In this document: positions 1-52,189 of the stretch, piece after piece
Layout: the number at the start of each line of letters is the position of its first letter
How positions within the stretch are numbered: position 1 is the first letter of the stretch
DNA from: Tomocerus qinae
Lineage: Eukaryota > Arthropoda > Collembola > Entomobryomorpha > Tomoceridae
Reading direction: 5' to 3'
Assembly (NCBI GenBank): GCA_020055645.1
Contig: CM034548.1
Location: 310,001-374,000 of the forward strand
DNA: 64,000 bases
The notes under the pieces: generated by a model
The model's input: the letters and a program-made list of their open reading frames with translations, nothing else
What the model was told of the DNA's origin: nothing
The model's database searches: none
Program-made: the position numbers and the translations under genes

Positions 1-37
1 TAAGAATGAGGATTTCGGCTGACATTAGTAGCTTACA

Positions 38-416
38 TTGCTTTTTGAAATCCTTCCGATATCGTTTCCCACATCGTCAGAGCAGCCATCGCTTTTGAGT
101 GACAAAGTGGAGCAACGCTGGGAAGAAATCCAAGGACTCCGAAATAAACATAAAGGAGGAAAGGTGAAAAGCAAGAAACAGGACCGGGCTCGTCCTCCGC
201 CCTCCGAATCTAAATCAACTACTAGACCAATAAAGAAAGAATTCGAAGAAATTACATCTACCCTGAATAAAACGCATGTCGACCAATCCACTAAAAAGCG
301 ATCCAGGAATAGGACCAGACATATCAAGAAAAACTCTGTGTAAAGCTGTGGTGGATTATGTCAGACTTACAAAAAGAAACATAGAAGAAGAAAGAAAGAT
401 GCAGTTGGATTGGTGA
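38..416 (+). pseudogene. coding-like fragment, unknown protein, frameshifted
   Basis: An open frame runs to a stop at 341-343 and reads as real protein rather than noise: hydrophilic and Lys/Arg-rich, with segments DKVEQRWEEIQGLRNK and KEFEEITSTLNKT. A possible splice acceptor ending at base 80 (cgtcag) would open it as an internal or terminal exon. Near 280-320 the coding signal appears to move to another frame, which continues with SRKTLCKAVVDYVRLTKRN to a stop at 414-416. That pattern fits a terminal exon with an unseen splice, or a decayed gene or element. I do not recognise the family. The 5' part, if any, is outside the window. Confidence 0.3.
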
Positions 417-567
417 AAATCAAAAAAGGTTCGAGTTCTTAGTAAGGCTGTAAAAATCTAGACTAGGGATTTTTATTTAGGAAAAAGTACCAATCATAGC
501 CAAATAATAATTAATTGAAATGCACAAGAACTACAAACTAGAAAGAACGATAGGATAGGGTTAGCCA

Positions 568-627
568 GCACTACAGCAAGCCGCTCTGCACTACAGCAGG
601 GTAATTTGCACTACAGCAAGAGAGGAA
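568..627. repeat. three tandem 20-bp units
   Basis: The 11-mer GCACTACAGCA starts at 568, 588 and 608, an exact 20-bp period, with a decayed fourth hit near 639. Otherwise 417-985 shows no gene or recognisable element. Confidence 0.6.
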
Positions 628-985
628 GAGCTCTTTACGACACTACAGTCGGATCGGATCTAAAGTCTTAGGCAGAAGAGCAGTGAAGTTTATAGAAACT
701 AAAGGTCAGACGGAAAAGGGAAGGAGGTGGCCATGACAGACAGATAGCACGAGGCTAGGAGGTCAGTAGAGCAGATTCAGGAATGTGGCATCATAAGCGT
801 GTTGCTTCACGATTGACTATTCAAATTAGCCAGGAGAAGGTTGCATGCACAATTTCTTTTCTTGACTCTGCAGAGCAAGCATGTAGACCCTACAGGGCCC
901 CACTCTGAACTCTTTCTCATGGAAGCTCTAATCTTCCGCTTTTTTTTTAAATCATTTTTTAAAAACGAGCATTATCAATAATAAA

Positions 986-1660
986 GGATTGTAAATTGTC
1001 AGACTTAGATTACGATAAATATTGCACAGAATTGGGCTTAGAGAGATTAGAAAGTCGTAGGAGTGTTATTCTAGAAAAGTTCGGTCTGCAAATTATCAAC
1101 TCTGAACGATTTAAACAATGTTGCCACCATCATATGTACCAAATGGGGAGATCAAAAAACAAGGCATGCTAATAAAGTTTTAATTCAACCATTAAATGAA
1201 GGAACAAGAGGAAGACCAGCTTAGGCTTCTATACGTCTCCCAAGTATATCTTTTATCATGAGTTCCTTGCTCTTCCAACAAGGTACGCAGCCGCTCTCTC
1301 ATTGGCTCTCGTATGTACCTACGTGTTATCTAAGTGTGGACCATTTCTCTTATGGAAGCTGGTCTTCTATAGTGAAGCGCCATCGGCCACCATCGGTATT
1401 CTATGCATTAAATGCTAAAATTAAGGTTAGATACGAAAATTCTACAATCCCAAAAATTGTTAATGCAATAAATAATTTGTATGACCAGGGTAAAATTACC
1501 TACAGTATTGATATTGTATTTAGATCTTAAAAGTAAGAATAGGATAAAATCTATATTAAAAACTCAAATCCGTCAATCTCATTGTAATTCTGGGTGCTTT
1601 TTCAATTATTAAGTTCCCTGTATCTGTTCCATGAAAAAAACCATTGCATTACAATTGTGC
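986..1660 (+). mobile_element. CR1/L2-like LINE 3' fragment
   Basis: Translation near 1000-1120 gives LGLERLESRR and EKFGLQIINSERF, closely matching the 3' end of the better preserved LINE at 14590-15240 (LDLERLEDWRESLLHKFGMQIINLDRF). Another homologous patch (YENSTIPKIVNAINNLYDQG) lies at 1430-1495. The stretch about 1200-1380 between them has no counterpart and may be an insertion. A 3' UTR-like tail with short CATTAC-type repeats ends near 1660. The element is heavily truncated and frameshifted. Confidence 0.6.
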
Positions 1661-2420
1661 TAAATCAAATAAAATATGCATTTATTCATATATTGAAGCA
1701 TTAAAGCGATAGATGCGTACCCGTGTATTAATTTAGCCGATTTAAACCAGATTCAGCTATTTGTTATTTTTAAATGTCCTAAATGGAAATAAAATATTCA
1801 TTTGATCAAACATTGGCGAATTACAGCGCTGGATGCGCGCACAGGTGTAAAAATAAAAGTTAGTCCCATTAAAACCAAGTTCAGCTATTTTGAGTTTTCA
1901 AATGCGTTAAATGCGAAGGATTTCAATCAGATAAACATCATATCTTGTATTTGTGCGTCCATCCATCATTATAATTCGCTAATAAAAGATTAAGCTGTTA
2001 TTTTATTTGACTATAGCACACTTAAAAACCCAAAACGGTGTAATATGGTTTCAATCGGCTGTCTTTTAGTTTTAACACGGGCGCGCATCCAGCGCTACTA
2101 TGCGCGAGTGTATGATCAAGTGCATATTTTATTTGAATTAAGCGCGCTTGAAAATTTAAAATGGTTTATTTTATTTTCAATCGTTTAAACTTTAATTTAA
2201 ACACATGAACGCCCACCATGCACTGTAATGCACCAATGCATGATAAATTGAATATTTTATTTGAGCTTAGCGTAAAGAAAAACCCTAAATGGCCAAATCT
2301 GGTGTCATTTGCCAAATCTTTAATTACTGTGCACACACCCAACGCTGTTGCATAATCAAAAAATTATTTCATTTGAATTTAGCGCATTTAAAAGCCACTG
2401 ATGGCTGAATGTGTTTTCGA
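1660..2420. repeat. diverged ~125-bp tandem array with internal inversion
   Basis: Two forward units (about 1665-1790 and 1790-1940) share an ATTCAT..GAAGC/GCGAATTACAGCGCTGGATGCG-like pattern and a TTCAGCTATTT core. From about 2000 to 2420 the same unit recurs about three times in reverse orientation, recognisable by TATTTTATTTGARNTTAGCGC. The whole forms a large imperfect hairpin of satellite-like units. No protein coding is evident. Confidence 0.5.
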
Positions 2421-2578
2421 TTCCCTAAATATTAAATAACATTTTGTAATTTAAAACTTCTTCTGCAACCTTTGTCATGATTGTGATACAACAAACCACC
2501 TGTGGTTGTACTGATGTACCGTTTACATTAGAGATCGAGGTTGCCTAAAACCAATATTCCTACCATTCTATATTTGAT

Positions 2579-3790
2579 CCTTCAAGTTCAAGTTCAAGTT
2601 CAGCTTTATTAACGTGACATCATAGGCCCATCAATTACACGAATTAAAATCATTAATAACTGTTAAGCTACCACTGCTCTTCCCCCAAAGTCACCAATAA
2701 CAAAATAAAATCTTTACAAAGTAGCAAAATACAATAAATTATATTTAAAAGATTAAGTTAAGGTCATTCCGTTTAGAGGTCATTAGTTGCTTCACACGAT
2801 CAATCAGCATTTTTAGAGATAGGTCTTTGTACACCCACTTTCGCGGAAGATTATTCCATACCATTGCTGCTGCGTGCTTTACCGAAGTTGACCTTGATGA
2901 TACATAATTCACTTTGGGAAAAGAGTTACAATAATTGTTCATTATATTATACCATCCTTCCGTACCTACTAGTTTATTATTAATATTCTTCCAATCCAAA
3001 CTATTTTAATTAAACTAATTTCACGTCTTTCCCATATAGTAAATTTAATTTATCTAGTAGGGGATTAATAACAACATTACATAATTTCTGAACTTTTTGC
3101 TTTTTTACAACGGTTATTAAAAGCCTTGAATTTACATATTTTTGGGTAGTAAAAATTAGTTATGAATCTGTTTATTCTATTTTGTATTACATCCAGTTGC
3201 AATCTTGTTTGGATTGACCAAATACTAATAGCACTATCAGATATCGACATAACATAACAATAGATTAACATACTCATAATTTTCTCCGTCACTAAACGTT
3301 TTATAAAGTATAGCCGCGCTAAAGCAGTTTTTGATCTTGATCAACATACTCCAGATGCGCTTTAAAAGTTAAAGTGGAATCAAGTACTACCCCCAAATAA
3401 CGAAACTGATATACACTATTACCATTCCATTATATATAACATCATCATATAATTTTGTTAATACATTACTATCTCCACTTTTGTGGAAGTAGTTTATATA
3501 TTTAGTCTTTTCTATATTAACTTCTATTTTGTTTATTTTGCATCAATACTGTAATTTTACAAGGTTTTAATTCAATAACTTAATAGCTACATTTACATCA
3601 CTATTCTCAACCCAACATACCAGATCATCTGAATAAAGTGCATAGTCTATATTAAAGCACTTAGCACTTGATAATGACTGTGCTATTAATGTTTTATATA
3701 ATGAGCAATTATGACACAAATTGCTACTATAATAAACTGTGACTGTGACGGAGATATTCAGAAACAGTGTACTCTTCCAATCCATTTAAA
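2579..3790 (-). mobile_element. CR1/L2-like LINE, reverse transcriptase C-terminal half
   Basis: Read on the minus strand, the fragments appear in the correct order for a non-LTR RT. YSDDLVCW (the F/YxDD active site) lies near 3620-3660, FRYLGVVLDSTLTFKAHLEYV near 3340-3410, AISIWSIQTRLQLDVIQNRINRF at 3150-3230, and a terminal SVKHAAAMVWNNLPRKW at 2830-2900. The element ends at 2579 with an AATAAA-like signal followed by three CTTGAA units, the microsatellite tail typical of CR1/L2 insertions. Frameshifts and stops make it dead. The endonuclease and N-terminal RT are missing (5' truncated). Confidence 0.8.
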
Positions 3791-4067
3791 ATGAATTGAT
3801 AAGGTTTCGTCCAAACAAGTATGAACATGTGTCGAGCGTTTCACAGTTTGATTGTTATACTCCAGCGCACACAGAGTCTGAAAAACGAAAATAAAACGAC
3901 GAAGTTTGCGAGACCCCAGACCTTCAAAATGCCAACGAAACAAAACTAGTACTAGAAGCTGTATCGAATTCCATAATAACATGAAGAGTATCATTAGTTA
4001 ATAATGGAAATAAAATAATACGGTTATTTGGAGAAATGTTAATTGAATGCACATTGCTACCAGTACC

Positions 4068-4245
4068 CAAGCACGTATCCAGAGGGGGGGCCGGGGGGGC
4101 CCGGGCCCCCCCTAAGTATCCAGAAAAAGGCAATTTTTTTGTCAAAAAAGGTTAAAAATCCAAAAAATATCAATATATTTTAGGCTTTTTTATATCAATA
4201 TATTTTGGTGGGCCCCCCTAGGCCAAATTCCTGGATACGTGCTTG
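4068..4245. mobile_element. hAT-type MITE, 178 bp, 8-bp target duplication
   Basis: Perfect 15-bp terminal inverted repeats (CAAGCACGTATCCAG / CTGGATACGTGCTTG) are bounded by direct repeats CCAGTACC at 4060-4067 and 4246-4253. The interior holds long G and C runs next to one another (about 4082-4112) and an A/T-rich core. An 8-bp duplication is the hAT hallmark. Relatives occur at 33821, 54169 and 55197. Confidence 0.85.
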
Positions 4246-4253
4246 CCAGTACC

Positions 4254-5010
4254 ACCAACACTGTAGTGAGATTTACCACAGTTCTTCGGACATTTTAAAC
4301 AAGTAACGTCCCCTTGGGGCAGTTCGATTACTTGTGTGCTTTTCCATAGTGGGGACAACTAATTTTCCCAGTAATTTTCGTCGGAGCTTCTTCCCGGTGA
4401 AAGAATTTTTCGCACGACCCACTTGGTGCGTATGCGTAATGTTATGAGAACTACCCGCAAAGCGAAGTTAGTTGAGTGCTTAATTGCTTTGCGGGTTAGA
4501 ATTAGAATTTTTTAGGCGCACTAAAAATATAATCGCTGTTGGGCGCCTTTGGCGCCCAAATGACGTCAATATCCGTAAAGGTGTCCAACGCGAAGCAGAG
4601 TCACTCTGATAAAATGAGAAACTGATTCACTGTGGGCCGTTGTTTGCGACTAAAAAACTTAAATCACTCAGCAATGGCCTTGGGAGTGGGTTTAAAGTGA
4701 TCCTTTAAAGTTCCGCACAAGGAGTACACTGTTCGTAGAGATGCCTATGGAAGACAGTTGTTGTCTGGATCGTTGGCCAGTAGGTAATTCTGCAAAATGC
4801 CAACCAACGAATCAAAGTTGTTACACGACTCAATAATAGGAGACAACCAAAGATGTTGTAATAATAACATCAGGGAATAGAGCGAAAGTGGAGAATTTAC
4901 TTTAATAACATTGATGAATAGCTCCGTCGTGAAACGGCGCGAGAAATTTACGATACCCACTAAGCTACTAATGGGTAATCGATATGAGTTCAAGATTTAG
5001 ATTAAGTTCT
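4254..5010. other. no gene; two short hairpins
   Basis: No coding signal is recognised. Two inverted repeats stand out: ACCCGCAAAGC with its complement at 4453-4496, and a perfect 9-bp stem with a TTT loop at 4539-4559 (TTGGGCGCC/GGCGCCCAA). Confidence 0.4.
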
Positions 5011-5017
5011 CCGGGAT

Positions 5018-5098
5018 GGATGTCTACACGCAACTGGAATCGAAATCAGCGTCTATCTGAAACCGGGCAATTGTTCTAACCACTGAACTACATGTGTA
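5018..5098 (-). repeat. tRNA-like sequence, SINE head or tRNA relic
   Basis: On the minus strand an A-box-like TAGTTCAGTGGTTAGA is followed about 35 bases later by a B-box-like GATTTCGATTCC, the spacing of an internal Pol III promoter. Cloverleaf stems are poor, so a working tRNA is unlikely. A tRNA-derived SINE head or a tRNA pseudogene fits better. Confidence 0.4.
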
Positions 5099-5109
5099 AT
5101 GCAGGAAAG

Positions 5110-5690
5110 GAAGAGGAGTAAGTGTGATGAGTAGGATGGAAATTTGTGTTTGACTTGTGAGTGAGCATGGGGAAGACGTGGCACAGTCAGCTCTGTGTGG
5201 CTTGGGACTGCTTACGTTGACAATACCATATTATACAATTATCCACGTCAGCAATTCAACTTCGAATTTTAAATTTATTCACCACCAACTCTGTTTTCTG
5301 AAAGAACAGGGATCTCCACATGTAAGTAGAGATCCATTTTCGGAGCTATTTAATGCATTAATACATAAACATGTTTATGCAATTATGTATGAAACAAAAT
5401 GACATGGAAACTGGTTTTTTTGAATAAAATGTAGATAATTACGCAATGTGAAATAATTTTTGATGGCACGGCACGTAAATTTTTCATTCATTCTTAATTA
5501 TAGTAAATGTTGTATAACCCGTTTCTACTTTCAAAAATTCAAATTTAAACTTTGGGTGTCTGGAATTTAAATTAACAGCATAAACTATAACTTTTACGGT
5601 ATATAAAAATACTTAATGTGTTTACTCAATGTGTACTAATCATTTTCTAAGTAGAGTCTAAAAATTCATTTATAATTATTAATGTCTACA
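5110..5690. other. intergenic, nothing recognised
   Basis: AT-rich sequence with one weak 81-codon frame (5157-5402, +) that lacks convincing composition or motifs. I treat it as non-coding. Confidence 0.4.
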
Positions 5691-5797
5691 ATTAATATCT
5701 TTTTAATGCTGGTATATGAAGGGAATATTTATGAAATCAATTAAATTGACATAGAAATTTACGTCTGTAAATAAAATGACAAGAATTTGTGTATTCG

Positions 5798-5803
5798 TTT
5801 ATT
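5798..5803 (-). terminator. polyadenylation signal, peptide gene copy 1
   Basis: AATAAA on the minus strand, about 95 bases after the stop codon. The same signal is at 9648-9653 in the mirror copy. Confidence 0.6.
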
Positions 5804-5899
5804 TTGAATAGTATGAGAAAATTTGCAATTGAAATAGCAAAAGTTGTTTCGATATAATAAGTCCATTTTAAATCCATTTAACATTTTGGAGCAAATAAT

Positions 5900-6227
5900 T
5901 TATTCGGCAGGTTCCTCCGATTCTTTCTTTGCCTTCTTCTTGCCACCACCGCTACTGGCATCCACGTTCCAGTTGAAAACATTTCCTCGTCCCTTGGCCT
6001 GACGAGCTAAGCGACTGGCAGCGTCAGCGTGTCCCGCCACGGCAGAACGCTTGTTTCTTAACTGCATTCCTCCGTCAACCTCAGTCTCCAGAACTGCGGA
6101 AACTGCAAAAAACATTTTCAATTAAATGATATTCAAACATTAAGTAATCATTAAAGAATTTACCACAGAGAGATACGAGAGCGAAGACCACAAGGGCAAA
6201 AAGGACGGGTTTGACACTGCGCTGCAT
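5900..6227 (-). CDS. small secreted prepropeptide, copy 1 (2 exons)
   Basis: Exon 1 is 6164-6227 (ATG at 6227-6225), the intron is 6103-6163 (GT..AG, 61 bp), and exon 2 is 5900-6102 with TAA at 5900-5902, giving 88 residues. Residues 1-24 form a signal peptide (basic start QRSVK, hydrophobic PVLFALVVFALVSLC). A short pro-segment ends in RNKR at 37-40, a furin-type R-X-K-R site. The predicted mature part is 41-88: small-residue and basic, with GNVFNW, a Gly run, a Lys cluster (76-81) and an acidic tail. It has no cysteines after the signal. Neuropeptide, antimicrobial or other secreted roles are all possible; I do not recognise the family. The coding sequence matches copy 2 at 9224-9551. A TATA box lies at 6325-6332 and AATAAA at 5798-5803 (minus strand). 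Confidence 0.78.
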
Positions 6228-6324
6228 CTTCAGTAATTTGGTAAGAGCCTTCAAAAAACCAAAATTCCAGACTGAACAAGAAAGGTTCGATCAAGTTGTG
6301 AGGTGTCCAATGCATTCTCGTCAC

Positions 6325-6332
6325 TTTATATA
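6325..6332 (-). promoter_or_regulatory. TATA box of peptide gene copy 1
   Basis: TATATAAA read on the minus strand, about 100 bases before the ATG. That leaves a 5' UTR of roughly 70 bases if initiation is 25-30 bases downstream. It is the mirror image of the box at 9119-9126. Confidence 0.65.
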
Positions 6333-6769
6333 ACCCCAAGGGCGTTGACTCCAAACCAAATGAACTCTTCAGTAACCTCAACTTTCAATTCCGGGTTCAA
6401 AGCATCCATTCATTTGGTTGTCAATCTCCTTTATCTACTGCTGTATATTTATGTCGTAGGCTTTAAGAAGGCTCTCCACGCCTGCATAGTAAACCGACCT
6501 GTCCGGCCTGGTGGGAATGTATGATAGCAACCACATGGGCATACCTAAATGCATGTTAAAAAATGTTTTACATCCGGCTATTTCTTTCCGAAGGACAAGC
6601 CCGATTTTGACGGGACTTACATTTTTGAAATCCTGGATTATCGAGGAACACAGCCTTTTAAATCTTCCATAAAAAAAGATATGAAGGGTCAAATTTTCCA
6701 AAAATTGTCAGTACAATCAATAGGTTATACGATCAAAATGTAATATCTTATAGTCATAGTATAGACTTT

Positions 6770-6885
6770 AAAAAATAGGTATAAACAAGCTTTGTTACTA
6801 TCTGTATTTCTGGGTTCTCTTTCAACTGCAAAGTTGCCTGTAACTTATCCTTGAATAAATGCATAACACACATACATACATACAT
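6770..6885 (+). mobile_element. LINE 3' end relic
   Basis: Resembles the 3' UTR of the LINE at 14590-15240: a GTTGCCTGTAACTT..CTTGAATAAATGCAT pattern followed by short CATA repeats (6870-6890). No coding part remains. It sits between the two peptide genes. Confidence 0.5.
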
Positions 6886-6944
6886 TATATATTCCGTGGC
6901 CTTCCACCGAGAGTTAATTATTATAATCTTATGTCAATACTAGT

Positions 6945-7205
6945 TGAATCCTAGCACACATAAAGTGTGCTAGAAAATGTTGAAATCAGTAAATTTCTAG
7001 CGACTGCGCATTGGCCCGAATTTCATAGACCGTTGATTGGACTCAGTATTGATAGCCTAGTCCTTGCTCATTAATTACAAAATATTACCCTTACTCATTA
7101 ATTACAAAATATTACGGACATAGATACAAACATTTATTCAGGAATAGTGAAAGAATCCCATGCGCATGCCCCACTTTATCTTTATGTAGAGTAAAGATGC
7201 ATAAC
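6945..7205 (+). repeat. ~280-bp dispersed repeat, copy 1
   Basis: Matches 15262-15545 (minus) and 15893-16175 (plus) over nearly its full length. Markers are TTGAATCCTAGCACA, AGTGTGCTAGAAAATGTTGA, GCGACTGCGCATTGGCCCG, and an end at GTAGAGTAAAGATG. The other two copies are the arms of a foldback element, so this one is probably a solo arm. Confidence 0.75.
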
Positions 7206-8970
7206 TTACAGTTTCAATTCGAACCTTGCCACTTTTACCGGCCGATTTCCAACGTCAGCCCTCGATATTTCACTATTTGGACGTTGACGTTATACATAGA
7301 AAAATCAAGACCCAATTGAGTATTTGCTAACTGATTTTTATAGACAAATAGTTTCGAACATTATGTTACTATTTTGAGGCCCGTCTAATTAGAAATTGAA
7401 CTGACGATATATATCAAAATAAGATAATGCTCCAAATGTAGTCCTAACAATTTGAAATTATAAAAAATATATTACGAGAGTGAGTTTTGAGGTCTTAACA
7501 AAATATTTAAAAATATAATTCAATTTTCAAGTAAGTTGAAAATTTCATATGAAGTAGAAATTCGTTTTTCCATTTAAATAATCAAATTATCTTTTGTACT
7601 ATACTTAAGTCGTAAGTTCGAGCGGTGAAAACTCGAAATTACAAACTTCAGAGGGTTCCCTCGGGTTGTATTATGATCACTGTAACATGTCCAGTAAAGC
7701 ACGGAATATTATATTAAATAGTGCGTATTGTAAATTGTAAAAAAGATTTTCCGTTGTCTTTCTGTCAGGTGTCGGTTACTTACAACTTGGAATTCGGCTA
7801 TTTTGAATTTCAAAAATATTTTATTTTCGTTGGCAACGAAATTAGGCAAGGGAGGAGCTTAGGCCTTCGCCGCATGTTTACGAGACCACAACCCACTGGA
7901 CCCCTTTTAGTAATATGGTTTCTGTACATCTTAAGTGAGAAAAAACATTGTTTTTTCTTGCTTGTGAAAGTTTAATCTATGATTGTGGTCATATTGTGAC
8001 CATATTTCCAGAGGGGACATTGCAATGTCCCTCTGTACATGTTTTAAAAAATATGACAGATTATTATTCTTCACAGGGAATGTGTTGTCAATGTTCTGTG
8101 CATCGACGAGTCAGCCTTAAAGCTAAGGCATTAGTAATTGAACGAGTACGTTGGAGCTTTATTGTAACCCTCAGGATGACTCAGGGACTCAAGGCTCCTA
8201 GCTGCATCATATTCGTCCTATCAAACATGATGTAGTCTCATTTTGAACCTGTATAGGATAACCAAATTGTTCGCTACTACTGCATTTTTCGAGACAGGTA
8301 CAAAATTAACCACTTTTTACCATAATATGCACTTATGAGGGCTACAATAGCACTTCATGGTAATTGCTAAATATGGTGAAACGTATAGCAATTAATTAGT
8401 ACAGCTACACAAAAGGCATTCTAAATTGAGTTTTAATGCTCTTTCTCTCTAAAATCTATCAGATTAATATATTTCTATTAGTGTTCACTGAGAATAGTGA
8501 GAAAATGTTGCCAAAGTGGTAAAGTCAATTTGTATCAACGATCAAGTAATTTCGTATTTTAGTCTATACGTCATATGTTTAGTATATAGCGGACAGCCGA
8601 CATAAAAACCGATTAAAAAATTTGGTAATTAACAGCTTTGCTGGACACAACCTCATAGTCAAGTCATAATGTTAGGGTTAATCTGGTTTAAGGGTGGGTG
8701 TATTAATTCCGGTTTAGTCCGTATTTTAGCAAAAGATTTTAAAATTTTCAAATGAGGGGGAAGGGAAGGGATTTTTTCGTCCGAGGTAGTTTCGAAGTGG
8801 GGCACTTTCCGCCACTTTTTAGAAATTTTATAGATTTTTGCTGAATAAATACTGTACTCTACTCCGAACTAGTATACATATATTTCTATCGAAGCATAAC
8901 ATGCCGTAAGGTAGGTACTCCACTTTCTAGCCTTGAGGTGATGTGACACTATTATAGACCACGGAGACAT
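7206..8970. other. spacer between peptide genes; no gene
   Basis: No convincing coding region. A 27-base near-perfect palindrome (CAGAGGGGACATTG with its complement) lies at about 8010-8036. The frames at 7721-7975 and 7948-8235 have no recognisable motifs. Confidence 0.4.
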
Positions 8971-9118
8971 GACTCTCAGGTTCTCTCAAAGCCTTCGACA
9001 TAATTATATAGTAAAAGATAAATAATGTGATCACCAAATGAATGGATGCTTTGAACCCGGAATTGAAAGTTGAGGTTACTGAAGAGTTCATTTGGTTTGG
9101 AGTCAACGCCCTTGGGGT

Positions 9119-9126
9119 TATATAAA
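9119..9126 (+). promoter_or_regulatory. TATA box of peptide gene copy 2
   Basis: TATATAAA, 98 bases before the ATG at 9224, within the duplicated arm. Confidence 0.65.
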
Positions 9127-9223
9127 GTGACGAGAATGCATTGGACACCTCACAACTTGATCGAACCTTTCTTGTTCAGTCTGGAATTTTGGTTTTTTGA
9201 AGGCTCTTACCAAATTACTGAAG

Positions 9224-9551
9224 ATGCAGCGCAGTGTCAAACCCGTCCTTTTTGCCCTTGTGGTCTTCGCTCTCGTATCTCTCTGTGGTAAATTCTTTAA
9301 TGATTACTTAATGTTTGAATATCATTTAATTGAAAATGTTTTTTGCAGTTTCCGCAGTTCTGGAGACTGAGGTTGACGGAGGAATGCAGTTAAGAAACAA
9401 GCGTTCTGCCGTGGCGGGACACGCTGACGCTGCCAGTCGCTTAGCTCGTCAGGCCAAGGGACGAGGAAATGTTTTCAACTGGAACGTGGATGCCAGTAGC
9501 GGTGGTGGCAAGAAGAAGGCAAAGAAAGAATCGGAGGAACCTGCCGAATAA
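9224..9551 (+). CDS. small secreted prepropeptide, copy 2 (2 exons)
   Basis: Exon 1 is 9224-9287, the intron 9288-9348 (GTAAAT..GCAG), exon 2 is 9349-9551 (TAA 9549-9551), giving 88 residues identical to copy 1. A second acceptor AG ends at 9357, nine bases on and in the same frame; using it would drop V-S-A at the signal peptidase region, a possible tandem-acceptor variant. The start is chosen because it is the first ATG after the TATA box and gives a textbook signal peptide. The furin-type site RNKR ends at residue 40, and KGRG (58-61) is a weaker basic site. No second peptide repeat is present, so one mature peptide of up to 48 residues is expected. Function is unknown. The gene is transcribed away from copy 1 across a 3-kb spacer. 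Confidence 0.8.
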
Positions 9552-9647
9552 ATTATTTGCTCCAAAATGTTAAATGGATTTAAAATGGACTTATTATATC
9601 GAAACAACTTTTGCTATTTCAATTGCAAATTTTCTCATACTATTCAA

Positions 9648-9653
9648 AATAAA
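9648..9653 (+). terminator. polyadenylation signal, peptide gene copy 2
   Basis: AATAAA 97 bases after the stop codon. Confidence 0.6.
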
Positions 9654-9760
9654 CGAATACACAAATTCTTGTCATTTTATTTACAGACGTAAATTTCTAT
9701 GTCAATTTAATTGATTTCATAAATATTCCCTTCATATACCAGCATTAAAAAGATATTAAT

Positions 9761-10115
9761 TATTACACACATAAATAGTCTAGGGGTCAATTAACTAATA
9801 TTTAAACTGACTGCAAAGCAAGGTGCCTTATTCTTGGGTAAAACAATAAAATAAAACACTTCCCTTGCTTGTTTGTAATGCTGTTGGCGCTGCTGATGAA
9901 ATGGGAAAGTACATAAACCTGGTGGAGGCATAACTTGCTTCTCCGGAAAATACTATAACTGCTACTTTTGCCATAATAAAAATTGTACACGAGTTCTATC
10001 AAATGATAATGCATGATGTACGCGTGGAAAGTGTGTGGGGACAATGAAATGTGTCGATTCGGTTGGAAAATATTTTTAACCTCCATCCCCGAGTAAAAAA
10101 TATTTAATAATAATA
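9761..10115. other. intergenic between peptide copy 2 and fry 3' end
   Basis: No gene seen. The two genes are convergent here: peptide copy 2 on plus, fry on minus. Confidence 0.4.
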
Positions 10116-10141
10116 ACCAGATTTAGATGTTGCTATTTGTA

Positions 10142-10147
10142 TTTATT
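10142..10147 (-). terminator. fry: polyadenylation signal for fry
   Basis: AATAAA on the minus strand, about 90 bases after the stop. It supports a short 3' UTR and the gene ending here. Confidence 0.6.
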
Positions 10148-10234
10148 TACAAAATGAGATTGACTTGGACGTTTGCACATGTGAAGAGGAGGGTAAGAGT
10201 CCGGGAAGGGGATGGTATTAGTACAAATCGAATT

Positions 10235-52189
<41,955 letters not shown>

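Larger units (their letters stand above)
5691..6417. repeat. left arm of 727-bp inverted duplication
   Basis: This is the reverse complement of 9034-9760; paired positions sum to 15451. Every segment compared by eye (promoter, both exons, intron, 3' UTR) was identical. The outer boundary is abrupt. On the inner side homology continues in diverged form to about 6480 (partner about 8970). The arm carries a full copy of the secreted peptide gene with its TATA box and polyadenylation signal. Confidence 0.9.
9034..9760. repeat. right arm of 727-bp inverted duplication
   Basis: Reverse complement of 5691-6417, carrying peptide gene copy 2. Outside 9760 the similarity stops within a few bases. Inside 9034 it fades into diverged homology back to about 8970. 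Confidence 0.9.

Noticed and set aside
4539-4559. Bacterial-type terminator hairpin
   Set aside because: Perfect stem but no T-run and the context is eukaryotic.
6160-6381. 73-residue frame spanning the peptide gene exon 1
   Set aside because: It is the wrong frame across the promoter and exon 1; identical in both arms only because the DNA is identical.
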